From Medakamo hakoo (Eukaryota > Chlorophyta > Trebouxiophyceae > Coccomyxaceae): DNA of 64,000 bases. Location: the NCBI GenBank assembly GCA_026636295.1, contig CP089463.1, forward strand, positions 496,001 through 560,000, read 5' to 3'. Of this stretch, positions 20,952 to 30,345 are shown piece by piece (position 1 is the first letter of the stretch; the number at the start of each line of letters is the position of its first letter). A program made the position numbers and the translations under genes. The notes beneath the pieces were generated by a model that searched no databases, was not told the DNA's origin, and worked only from the letters and a program-made list of their open reading frames with translations.

Positions 20952-22397
20952 TCATTTGTACGGGCTGTCCCGCACGGACAGGACGTCGACCGCGTAATCC
21001 ACCTCCCGCGCCTCCCTCGAACAAAAGTCGGCGACGGCGCTCCTCAGCCCGGGATCCCGCAAGTAATGCACCGACCGCGTCAGCACAGGCTGGTACCCGC
21101 GCGGCTGCTTGGTCTCCTGGCCCTGCGCGCCCGCTTCCACGCGCGGCAGGCCCTTTTCAATCGCGGCTTCGATTGCCTGGTAGTAGCTCAATTCAAAGTG
21201 CAGGCCGGACGGCGGGTCAGACCCGGGCACGCAGCCCCAGTGCCGGCCGAACAGGGCGTGCGAGCCGACTAAGTTCAGGGCGCCCGCGACGACAGACGCC
21301 GGGTCCTCGCCGGGCGTGCCTCGCCTGTGTTTGGCTTCGGCCGCGACGACGAGCATGACGCGGTCGGGCGGCAGGCCGGTCTCGCCATCGAACAGGCGAT
21401 GGAAAAACTCGCGCTCAAAGTACGGTTCGCCCCACCGCCTCAAAGCCGTGTCCACGTAAAAGGTGTAAAAACGGTCAATGAGGGCCGGGGAGAGGGCGCA
21501 GCCGGGTAGGCGGTCGACGGCCAGGCCAGCTGCGCGCACTTTTTTCCGTTCCTGGCGCACCGACTTGCGGCGCGACTGTTTGAGGGCGGCCTCGAAGTCT
21601 TGGAAGCTGCCGTAGCCCGGGTTGGCAAAGTGGAACTGGATGCCCAGGCGCTCGACGAAGCCGACGCCCGCGGACTTGAACGCGGCCGCGGACGGGCCGT
21701 CGACAAAGTTTATGTGGGCCGACGAGAGCTTCAGGTCGTCCGTCAGGGCGGCGAAGCCGCGGGCCAGGGCGGTGCGGGCGGCGGCAGCAGTGTCCGGGCC
21801 CGCCGCTTCGTCCACCAACAGCCGCGGGCCCGTGACCGGCGAAAACGGGCACGCGCCCAGGATTTTGGGGAAGTACCGCCCGCCCGCGCGCTGGTACGCC
21901 TGGGCCCAGGCAGAGTCAAACACGTACTCGCCCGCCGAGTGGGCTTTCATGTACGCGGGCGCCAGGCCAACGATGGCCTTGTCGGGGCCGCGGGCGACGA
22001 GGTGCTGCGGCAGCCAGCCCGCTTTGGGCGAGGCGGACCCGCTCGCCTCGGCCGCGTGCAGGAACGCGTAAAAAATGAAGGGGTTGTCGCCGCCGTCGCC
22101 AGGTGAGATGGCGCGCGTGGCGAGCGCGTCCCACGCGTCGCGGCCGATGGACTCGATGGAGGGCACGACTTCGATGGTGATGTCTTCAGGGCGCAGAGAG
22201 GGAAGCGAAGGCGTGGAGGGCGCGGCAGGGGACGTCGTCGGGTCGGGCGACGCGGCAGCAGCAGCGGCGAGCGTGGGTTGTGGGCTGGTCGGGGCGGGGC
22301 GGGCGCACACACGGCCGCGTGCAAAGAGCGCTCGCCGGCGCTCCATCCGCGCGGCGGGCGCACGCCCACGGCCCACTAAGCCACGCACGACGGCCAT
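20952..22397 (-). CDS. DUF482/FemAB-like acyltransferase-fold protein, organelle-targeted
   Basis: Single exon of 481 residues from ATG 22397. The first 60 residues are Arg/Ala-rich with almost no acids (MAVVRGLVGRGRAPAARMER), a likely mitochondrial or plastid transit peptide. The rest matches the bacterial-type DUF482 family (PF04339, GNAT/FemAB-like fold): GDNPFIFYAFLHAAEASGSA, LAPAYMKAHSAGEYVFDSAW, FVERLGIQFHFANPGYGSFQ, SRRKSVRQERKKVRAAGL, YTFYVDTALRRWGEPYFERE and LHFELSYYQAIEAAIEKGLP. Bacterial relatives are annotated as peptidoglycan-related, but no substrate is established. In a eukaryote an ancestral organelle origin or gene transfer is possible. Codon use is like its neighbours. Confidence 0.82.
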   Translation of the reverse strand: MAVVRGLVGRGRAPAARMERRRALFARGRVCARPAPTSPQPTLAAAAAASPDPTTSPAAPSTPSLPSLRPEDITIEVVPSIESIGRDAWDALATRAISPGDGGDNPFIFYAFLHAAEASGSASPKAGWLPQHLVARGPDKAIVGLAPAYMKAHSAGEYVFDSAWAQAYQRAGGRYFPKILGACPFSPVTGPRLLVDEAAGPDTAAAARTALARGFAALTDDLKLSSAHINFVDGPSAAAFKSAGVGFVERLGIQFHFANPGYGSFQDFEAALKQSRRKSVRQERKKVRAAGLAVDRLPGCALSPALIDRFYTFYVDTALRRWGEPYFEREFFHRLFDGETGLPPDRVMLVVAAEAKHRRGTPGEDPASVVAGALNLVGSHALFGRHWGCVPGSDPPSGLHFELSYYQAIEAAIEKGLPRVEAGAQGQETKQPRGYQPVLTRSVHYLRDPGLRSAVADFCSREAREVDYAVDVLSVRDSPYK

Positions 22398-22562
22398 GGA
22401 CCCACGGTGCACGCGGCGGGCAAGAGATCGGGCGGTCCCACCCGGCGTCCCTGCGCAGCGCGTCGCGCGAGTTTTTTGGGGGGAATGCGTCGACCCTCCG
22501 ACGCCGACGCGGGGCGTTTGCTCTCGCTCGGCCTCCCTCTCTTTTTTCTACACAGCCTCTCT

Positions 22563-25500
22563 CTACGCCATCGTCACCCGGCTCCCCGCCGCCGCCGCTC
22601 TGTCACCGCCGCCCAGCTCCAGGGCGGCCAGTAAACCCGACGCGCCATCATCCCCGTTCTCACCCCCATCCGGCCGAAGGACCAGCTTGGCTTTGCCCTT
22701 GGCGGCCGCGCGCGCAGCGGCCTGGGCGGCGGCGGCCGCGGACGCCGCACCACCACCACTGCCGTCCTCCACGCCCGCAAAGCGCGCGTACACAGCCTGT
22801 AAACGCGCCAGCTCGGCCGGCGGCAGGGATGGTCGGGCAGAGGCCAACGCGGTGCGCAAATGCTCAGCCGTGATGACGGGCGGGCCGGCGGCGTCGTCGC
22901 CCTCTCCACCCTCCTCCTCCTCCAGCGCCGCGTGCACCGCCGCGAGCTGCGCGTCGGCCAGCACAGCCCCCAAATCCGCGCCCGTGAACCCGCCCGACGC
23001 CGCCGCAATGGACGGCAAGGCTTCGACCGCGTCCGGACCCAGGTTGGCCTTCCTCGCCAGCGCGCGCAGGATGGCCTCGCGCTCTGCGGGGCTGGAGGGC
23101 GGGCCGCAGTAGACGCTCCGGTCCAGGCGGCCCGGGCGCAGGAGGGCCGGGTCGAGCAGGTCGGGCCGGGACGTGGCCGCCAGCACCACCACGCCCGCCA
23201 GGCCCGTCGCGCCGTCCAGCTCCGTCAACAGCTGGTTGACGACACGGTCCGTGACGCCCGTGGAGTCGGCGCCGCGGCGGGGGGCGAGCGCGTCGAACTC
23301 GTCAAACAGGAGGACGCACGGCGCGGCGGCGGCCGCGCGCGCAAAGACGGCGCGGACGGCGGCCTCGGACGCGCCGATGTACTTGTTGAGGAGCTCGGGC
23401 CCTTTCACGGCGACGACGCGTGTTTTGGACGCAGCGATGGCGGCGGCCAGGGCGTGCGTCTTGCCGCACCCAGGCGGGCCGTACAGCAGCACGCCCGTCC
23501 GAGGGCGGAGCGGGGGCGGGCCGCGCGACGGCTTGGCCGCCCGTGCCGCCGCCGCCAGGGCGGCGGTCAGGGCGGCACGCGCGGCACCCAAGCCGCCCAC
23601 GTCCTCCCAGCCGCTGGGTGCCGAACCGCCCAGGTGCGCGCCCGAGGGCGCGGACGCGGCCCACGCGGCGGCCGGTTCAAAGCCCGCGGCCGCGGCCGCC
23701 AGGTCGGCGGCGGTGATCGCTGCGCCGCCCTCGCCGCGTCCCACCCGCACGGCCGCCGCGTGCACGGCCCGGTCGGCCAGCGCCGCCAGGTCGGCGGCAT
23801 CGCAGCCGTCGGCAGCGGCCGCGGCGGACCGGAGGGTGGCGGACGCAACGACGGGCGCGCCGCGCGCCGCCAGCGCGGCTTTCAGCACGGCCGCCCGGGC
23901 GGCCGCCGACAGCGGCGGCAGGGCGACCGTCGAGCTCAGCACGCCGCCAGGGCCCGTCAGCCCGGACGGCACGCCCGCCCCGTCGCCCGCCGTCGCCAGG
24001 ACCGCCAGCGGCAGGCCGGGCGGGAAGGGCGAGGCGGCGCACGAGCGGGGGGAGAGCGCTTCGACCAGCCACGCGCCCACCGCCGCCCCGCCCGCGGCCG
24101 CGGGGTCCAGGGCTTCGCCCGGGTGGAGGGGTGTGGCGTCACTCCCACCCCCCCTGCCCAGCACGTCGACGTCGTCCAAGATGAGGAGGGACGGCGCGGA
24201 CGCCGCCGCCCGGCCCAGCGCAGCCTCCAGGTCCGCCCGCGCGCCGGCGGGGTCGTCCGCCACGTCCCAGCCCGCGCAGGACAGGCGGACGACCGCCGCC
24301 CGGCAGGCAGGGTGGGACGCCGCGGCGTCCGCCACGGCGTCGGCCAGCGCCGACTTGCCGCACCCGCGCGGGCCGGTGACGAGGACGCCGGACCGGGTGG
24401 ACGCGGGCGGCCAGGCGGCGCCACCGCCGCCGCCGCCGGCGCCAGCAAAGTTGGACGCCAGCGCCGCCCGGGCGCGGGCGTCCAGGGCGGGGAGGAGGGC
24501 TGACAGGGCAGGCTGGACGTGGCGGGCGACCCAGGGCGCTGGCGGCTGCGGTGCAGGGGGAGGGCCGCCACTCCCTCCACCCTCCTCCTCCACCAGCGGC
24601 GGGGGCAGGTCGGCCGGCGGCCCGACCTCCACGCGCAGCGCGCCGCCCGCCCCACCGCCCACGACGCCAGCATCCAGCAAGATGGGCCGGCCGGGCCGGC
24701 GGTCCCCTCCCGGCCAGTGCAGCTCCAGCACGGCGTCGAGTGGTGGGGGCGGCGGGAGGCCACTCCCCCCCCCTCCTCCGTCGTCCGCCAGCCGAACGAG
24801 GCCGCCGTCGTGCAGGACGACCGCGCCGCCCGGATCCGACCCGTGCGCCCGGGCCTGGGCGCTCAGCCAGGAGGCGAAGAGCGTCGCCAGGTCGGGCGGC
24901 GGCAGGGTGGCCAGGCGGGCGGCGGTGGGGGAAGGGTCGGCCGGGCCCGCCGTGGCGCGCCTGTCTGGGCGCAGCACCGCCAGGCACGGCGGGTCGCCTC
25001 CGGACGCGGCGGAGGCGGGGAGCAGGGCGATGCGGCCGTACGGCGTCGCCCCCACCGCCCGGGCCAGCGCCGCCGGTAAGACGGCGTGCCCCGGCGGCAG
25101 GGCCGCGTGCGTGGCGAGGGCGGCCCACGCCTGGGCAGCGCCGTGGAGGCGCGTGGCCACGCACACGACGGACCCCGGGGCCAGGCCGGCCGCGGTGGCG
25201 GCGGCCGGGCACACCCACACCGTCGTGGATGGGGAGGTGGACCAGGGAGCCGGGTGCAGGCGCGTGGACGCCACGGCGGCGGGCGCGTCGGCCGGCGGCA
25301 GGACGCGCACCCACAGCGGCGGCGGCGGCGGTGTCGAGGACGCGGCAGCACCCGCCCCGCCCCCGGACCCGGGCGGCCGCGGAGCGCCAGCAGGCGGGCC
25401 AGGCTCGCCCACATTGCCGCGCATGACGACGGCCGTCCCCACCCGGGCCCGCGGGCGGGGCGCCACGGCCACCTCGCACCCGGGGACCAGGCGCACGGCG

Positions 25501-26164
25501 GGCGCGGGCGCCGCGGCCGACGCCGTCAGCAGGATGGGCCGCCCGCCGCCGCCGCCGCCGCTGCCGTCGGCCGGCCGCACCCAGTACGGAAAGGGCTGGC
25601 CGACCGCCACCACGCCGACCTGGGTCAGCAAGTCCGCCTCCAGGTCGGCCGCGTGGCACTCGACCAGTTCCCAGTCGTCTGGCCCTGCCGGCTCCACCGT
25701 CACGGAGACGGCGGGCGGCAGGGCCGGCAGGGGGGTGACGGCGACGGGCACGCCTGGCGTCAAGCCCAGGGCGGACGCTAGGCCCGCCGGGACTTCCAGG
25801 AAGGGCCCCCGCGCCGCGGCGCCGCCCCAGGCGAGGATGAGTGGCCGCGGCGGGGCGGGCGGCGGCAGGGCGCCCGGCGGCGGCAGGGGCGTCACCTCCA
25901 GCGCCAGCGGAATGGGCAGGTTGGCATCCACGTACCGGGCAATGAGCGGTGGGGGCAGGCCCACCCAGCAGCACTGGTCGGGTGAGAGGGACACGGCCAG
26001 GCGGGCGAGGCTGTGTGTGGGGATGGAGGGATGGGGGATGGAGGGAGCGAGGGTTGAGGGAAGGGCGTGCCACCAATGCCAGGCCATCGTCCGCCCCACA
26101 CGCACGCCTCCCTCACGCACCGTGCATCCTCCGCCCCCGCTAAGAAGGGGTCCATGAACTCCAT
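22563..26164 (-). CDS. PEX1: Peroxin-1, AAA+ ATPase of peroxisome biogenesis
   Basis: With PEX6 it forms the AAA+ motor that extracts ubiquitinated PEX5 from the peroxisome membrane. A 44-nt first exon (26121-26164: MEFMDPFLAGAEDA) joins a 3.4-kb exon (22563-26010), giving 1,163 residues. The N-terminal double-psi barrel is recognisable from CCWVGLPPPLIARYVD and VTVEPAGPDDWELVECHAAD, with LLTQVGVVAVGQPFPYWV. Two ATPase domains follow: D1 has Walker A GPRGCGKS and a degenerate Walker B (LLILDDVDV). D2 has GPPGCGKT, CVLLFDEFDALAPRRG and a second-region motif TSRPDLLDPALLRPGRLDRS. D2 is canonical and D1 partly degenerate, as expected for PEX1. The pairing of the tiny first exon is inferred from frame and a GTGCGT donor. 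Confidence 0.92.
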
Positions 26165-26401
26165 CGAAGCGGCGGAGGTTGAGCGCGTGGCGACAGGCGG
26201 ACCTCCGCCGACCGCGCGCGCGTGTGTGCGAGCGCGGGCGCGCTGGCCGCAATGAACGAGTGGAGTGCCGGACGACGGCCAGCGTGCCCACTCCCGCTTT
26301 CTTTCCTTTGTGTGGGCGTGCGCCTTGCGTGTGCCGCCCACGCACCACGCACGGAGTAGCTGGGTAGACCACGGCACGCGCACACACCCATCCAGCAAAC
26401 C
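26165..26401. promoter_or_regulatory. Divergent PEX1/SRRM1 intergenic region
   Basis: 237 bp between divergent ATGs, less GC-rich than the flanking coding sequence, with no TATA box or recognised element. Confidence 0.5.
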
Positions 26402-27542
26402 ATGAGCTACCGCGGCGTGGCCGCGTCCCAGGACGCCCGCTTCGCCAAGTCCGTTTTGTTTTGCGTGCTGGCCGAACGCATGCGTGCGCCTGCCTGCCGC
26501 CGCCGCCGCCAGTCTCACGGCTACCACTGCACGTTTCGCTGACCGCGAGCGCCCTCGCACACACCCCACAACAACAGCAAAGAAGCCAAGCTCTTAAAAT
26601 CCATGAAGTTTCCGCCGTCCTTCTCCGCGCCCGTCGACCTGGCCCGCGTCAACTGGGACGCCGTGCGTCCCTGGATCGCGGAACGGGTGACGGCCCTGCT
26701 GGGCGGCGTGGAGGACGACGTCTTGCTTGGCTTCATCTCCGAACAGCTGGAAGGGAAGGAGGTGAGCCGGGTGTGTGGTGGCGGTCGGCGCGGATGGACG
26801 GACGGATGGAGAGAGGGAGCGCACAGGCCCGCACCCGGGCGGGGTTGGTCCCCCCTCCCTCACGCGCCCACCCCCCACCCCCACAGTCCGTCGACCCGCG
26901 CCTGCTCCAGATCAACCTGACGGGCTTTCTGGAGCGCAACGCCGCGCCCTTTGTGGCGGAGCTGTGGGACCTGCTGGCCGACGCGGCGACCCAGCCGACG
27001 GGCGTGCCGCGCGCGGTGCTGGACGCGGCCGCCGCGCGCGTGCAAGCCGCGCGGGCGGCCCAGGACGCGATCGCGGCGCGGCTGGCCCAGGAAGCGGCGG
27101 CAGCGGCGGGTGGCGGTGGTGGTGGTGGCGGCGGTGGCGGTCATCGCAGCAGACGGTGGTCGCCGCCCCGGCGTGGGCGCTCGCGCTCGCGCTCGAGGTC
27201 GCGCGACCGCCGCCGGCGGCGGCGCACGTCGCGCTCGCCCGGGCGCCGCCGCTACCGGTCGCGGTCCCGGTCCCGCGACCGGCCGCGGCGGCGGCGGGAT
27301 GCGGATGACGACTACTACGACGACCGGCGCCGCGGGCGGTCTCGGTCGCGCTCCAGGGAACGGCGGCGGCGGCGGTCGAGGAGCGACTCGCGGCGGAGGA
27401 AGCGGCGCGACCGCAGCCCACCCCCACCACCACCTCCGCCCGCCGGCGACCTAGACGCACTGCGCGAAAAAGCGCGCGCCGCCGTTCACAAGGCCAAGCA
27501 GCCGTCGCCGCCACCGCCGCCGCCACCACCGCCCGCAGAGTC

Positions 27543-27546
<4 letters not shown>
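26402..27546 (+). CDS. SRRM1: PWI- and RS-domain splicing protein, SRRM1-like
   Basis: Nuclear matrix/splicing coactivator class; the PWI domain binds RNA/DNA and the RS tail contacts SR proteins. Three exons (26402-26448, 26578-26761, 26887-27546) give 296 residues. The first intron uses donor GTCCGT; only this choice restores QDARFANKEAKLLKSMKF, which matches human QDNRFSNKQKKLLKQLKF. The PWI domain (about residues 20-115) has VRPWIAERVTALLGGVEDDV and LQINLTGFLERNAAPFVAEL. Residues 145-260 are an Arg/Ser/Asp-rich region, followed by a poly-Pro tail. It is much shorter than human SRRM1, close to plant PWI proteins. The stop is followed at once by a TG repeat. Confidence 0.88.
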
Positions 27547-27573
<27 letters not shown>

Positions 27574-28050
27574 TGATCCGTTTTTTTTTTCACGCACTCT
27601 CTTTCACGCGCCAGTCCATCCACCCACCCTCTCTCCGTTTTTTTTTCGTCACGCCGACGCGCACACACGCTCACTCTCGCTCTCGCTCTCTCACGCACAC
27701 GCACTCCCAATCGCACACAAACACAAACACAAACACAAACACTCAATCTGGGACGGAGCGGGCAAGAATCAGGGGACCAATCGAAAAGTGCGCTCTGACG
27801 ACTATCGTTGATGGCACACGTGGTTGCTGTCGGTCCCTGAATGGGGAACGCACAGCCAACCACACGCCATCAAGAAAAGAATCATGTTAGCACATCCTAA
27901 AAAATGACTTGGGCTTCAGCGGGCTTCACCGACCACATTCTTTCTCTAGGGAAGAATGGGGTGGAGTCGCTCTTAAAAAAATGGGGGGTGAAGGTTGGTA
28001 GGAAAAACCAACCTCTCCACCCTTGTCTTCATTCACCGCGCTCGCTTGTT
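27547..28050. other. Convergent 3' region between SRRM1 and the membrane-protein gene
   Basis: 504 bp without a gene. It starts with (TG)13 directly after the SRRM1 stop (27547-27572), followed by T runs, a CT/CA-rich stretch and (AAACAC)4 at 27719-27742. From about 27740 to 28020 the sequence is clearly less GC-rich than the rest of the window. A perfect 7-bp hairpin (GGTTGGT, loop AGGAAAA, ACCAACC) lies at 27993-28013. Probably the two 3' UTRs; no RNA gene that I recognise. Confidence 0.6.
27719..27742. repeat. (AAACAC)4 hexanucleotide repeat
   Basis: Four perfect tandem copies of AAACAC in the SRRM1 3' flank, preceded by further CA-rich sequence. Confidence 0.85.
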
Positions 28051-29325
28051 TCATTGGATAAAGCGGCGGGAGCCACGGCCGGGCTGGGCCGCGTCCATAA
28101 AAGAGGCGGACACGCCCACGGGCAACGGCGGCGGCGGCATGAAGTCGAACCCGTCGTCCGACCACGCGCGGGGCGTGCTGACGGCTTCCCAGGCTTCCAT
28201 CGCGTCCGCGGCGTGCTCGCACAGCGACTCGATGCCGCAGGTGATCTCATCCCAGATGGAGGAGGTCGACACAGGAGCGGGCGGGGGCATGCCGTTGACG
28301 CGGTCGGACGACGGGTGGACGGGCGGCAGCAGGCCGGCGGCCGAGGGGTGCGGGCCGGGCAGGAGGGCGGGCCCGCGCGCGCGGCGGGCCATGCGCGCAA
28401 TGGCGACGACGCCCAGGGCGCCCACGGCCACGCCCGCGACGGCGACGGCGGCGACGGCGGCCACGCCCAGGATGGCGCCGGCCTGGACGCCCATGTGGAA
28501 GAGGGCCGTGTTTTCGGGCGACGCGGCGGCCCAGCCCAGCAGGGAGCCCGGGCCCGCGGCCGCGGCGACGGCGTTGCCGGCGCCCACAATCACGACGCCG
28601 TTGCGGCCAGCTTTGGCGTCTTCGACCAGCTTGTGTTCGCGGATGAGCGTGGGCACGAAGCGCACCGCCCGGTCGGCCGCGTTGGGGATGGAAAACCGCT
28701 GTTCGATGAACTTGTAGTAAAACCCGACGGCGACGTCGGCCGTGAAGCCGGCCGCGCCCGCGTCCACGGCCGCGTTGTACACTTCCATGGCACCGTCCGC
28801 GACCTGGGACGGCGTGTGCGCGTGGCGCGGCGGCGCCGACTCGTCGTTGTCGTAGAAGGCATCGCAGTCGGCCGGTAGGGGCGGCCAGGCGGCGGCGGCC
28901 GCAGCCAGGCCGGCGGGCGTGATGTCTTCGATCAGCTCGTCGTCGTCGTCGTCCGTGGACGCGGCTTCGATCACCACGTCCTCCTCCTGGGTGACGGGGG
29001 CGGGCGCCGCGGCTTCAACGAGCTCGCCCGCTTCAACCTCGTCCTCGCCGTCGTCGCTGTCGTCGTCCGCGGGCACAACCTCCGGCGCGGACGCTTCGAC
29101 GGGCGGCGCGGACGCTTTGATGGGCGAGACCGCGTGCATTTGGATCTCAATGGGCTCGCGCTTCTTGAGGCAGGAGGAGGCAGACAGGCGTGCTTCGCCG
29201 TCGCCCGCCGGCGCGCGGAAGACGAACGTCGGCAGGGTGACGGCGGCCAGGACGACCTGGGACGCGCAGCAGGTCAGGGCGGCGTGGGCCAGCGCGCCCG
29301 TGGCAAGGGCGATGGAGGCGGCCAT
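28051..29325 (-). CDS. Unknown protein with acidic region and one strong membrane segment
   Basis: Single exon, 424 residues from ATG 29325 (ATGGCCGCCTCC); an in-frame upstream stretch to 29466 looks like 5' UTR. I do not recognise the family. Residues 1-36 are hydrophobic and Ala-rich with few charges, which could be a plastid transit peptide or signal anchor. Residues 84-135 are very acidic (DDDSDDGEDEVE, STDDDDDELIED). Residues 180-240 form a moderately conserved-looking helical part (EVYNAAVDAG, VGFYYKFIEQRF, VRFVPTLIREHKL). Residues 280-312 are one long hydrophobic helix followed by RMARRARG, which predicts a membrane anchor with the basic end on the matrix/cytosolic side. The remaining tail is Pro-rich with SSIWDEITCGIES. 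Probably a membrane-tethered protein; function unknown. Confidence 0.7.
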   Translation of the reverse strand: MAASIALATGALAHAALTCCASQVVLAAVTLPTFVFRAPAGDGEARLSASSCLKKREPIEIQMHAVSPIKASAPPVEASAPEVVPADDDSDDGEDEVEAGELVEAAAPAPVTQEEDVVIEAASTDDDDDELIEDITPAGLAAAAAAWPPLPADCDAFYDNDESAPPRHAHTPSQVADGAMEVYNAAVDAGAAGFTADVAVGFYYKFIEQRFSIPNAADRAVRFVPTLIREHKLVEDAKAGRNGVVIVGAGNAVAAAAGPGSLLGWAAASPENTALFHMGVQAGAILGVAAVAAVAVAGVAVGALGVVAIARMARRARGPALLPGPHPSAAGLLPPVHPSSDRVNGMPPPAPVSTSSIWDEITCGIESLCEHAADAMEAWEAVSTPRAWSDDGFDFMPPPPLPVGVSASFMDAAQPGRGSRRFIQ

Positions 29326-30345
29326 TGCGTCTTTGTTGCTTGTGTTGTTGTTGTGTCGGGCGGTCTGTGTGTGTGTCCCGGGGCGGGGATGGGTGTGGTG
29401 TGAGAGTGTGGTGTTTGCGGAGGGGCGACTGGTGGCGACGCCGGCTGTCGCGCGCGAGTCTACCACAGTGGTAGTCGAGGGCAGCGAGGCCGCGGGGAGG
29501 AGGGATGCCGACCTCCACGCGGCTCCATCCCCTGCTCAGCGATGGTTCGCTGAGTCCTCGTCCACCTGGGCCAGGGCTCGGCGGGAGTGGGGCGGCGCGC
29601 GGGCCGGGCGCGGGGGGATATGTTTTTCGCTATGGCCCGCGAGGACAGTACGTCGTGGCCGAGCCCCCTGTCCACGGAGTGGGGCGGCCCCAAATTCTCC
29701 CTCAACATCCCCAGACTATCATTAAGGACACTGGCCGGCCCCTCATGGCAGAGCGGCGGTGAATTCGTCACGCCCGCGGCCGGGGGTGGGGCAGGAAGGC
29801 AGCGTCTGTCGCAAACTGTTTTTCGCGACAAACGCGCAAGCGAGCCCGCCCGCAGAACGCCTTTTAACAGCCGTGAAAGTCTTCCACCACCACGAGGAGG
29901 GGAGGCGACGGCCTCGACACGCTCTCTTGTGAGGCGGGCGCGCGGGCCGAGGCGCCGCATGGCGCAGTGCGGACGCGAAGAAGCCGGCGCGCGTTTGGCC
30001 TCGACGAGGAAAACAGAACGCGCGCCGCCGCGCCTCCCGCCCACCTTTGCCCTTCGCAACCCCCTCGTATGAATGTCCATGGACGGTAGCGTACCTTTGT
30101 GGAGCAGGGGCAAGAGTGCGGTTATGAGGGCGAAGAATGGATCTTCAGTCTTTTAGGGCGGAAAAAACGTCGTCTGGAGCGAGCGCGCGCGCGGCCGGCA
30201 GCTGGAAGGCAACCTCTCATTTTTCACCCTCCCTCCCTCCCTTTCCAGCGGCATTAGTCATCCGTCGCGCGACGCCGCCCGTCGCACTCCCTCCCCACAC
30301 CATTGCAAGGCTATCACATCGAACAATCAAAGCGGGGCATTCATT
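29326..30345. other. 1-kb gene-free region with perfect inverted repeats
   Basis: No ORF here shows conserved features; the two longest (29460-30113 minus, 29587-30072 plus) are low-complexity overlaps of each other. Structure is visible instead: CTACCAC-A-GTGGTAG at 29460-29474, CTCAGCGA-TGGT-TCGCTGAG at 29535-29554, and TGTCGC...GCGACA near 29807-29829. Stretches around 29690-29730 and 30060-30170 are less GC-rich than coding DNA. It must contain the promoter of the membrane-protein gene and the UTP6 3' UTR. A structured non-coding RNA is possible but I see no family motif. Confidence 0.5.

Noticed and set aside
23173-26157. 994-codon plus-strand ORF opposite PEX1, and 22860-24503
   Set aside because: Antisense of the intact PEX1 AAA+ domains; same GC-driven artefact.
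26441-26460. SRRM1 intron 1 starting at GTTTTG after AAGTCC
   Set aside because: It breaks the frame; the donor GTCCGT two codons earlier restores the conserved RFAN-K..KLLK junction.
27780-27890. Possible C/D snoRNA (TTGATGG ... CCTGA)
   Set aside because: C and D boxes are imperfect, there is no terminal stem and no guide match that I can identify.
29460-30113. 217-codon minus-strand and 161-codon plus-strand ORFs in the 1-kb gap
   Set aside because: They overlap each other on opposite strands, lack any recognisable motif and cover the inverted repeats.
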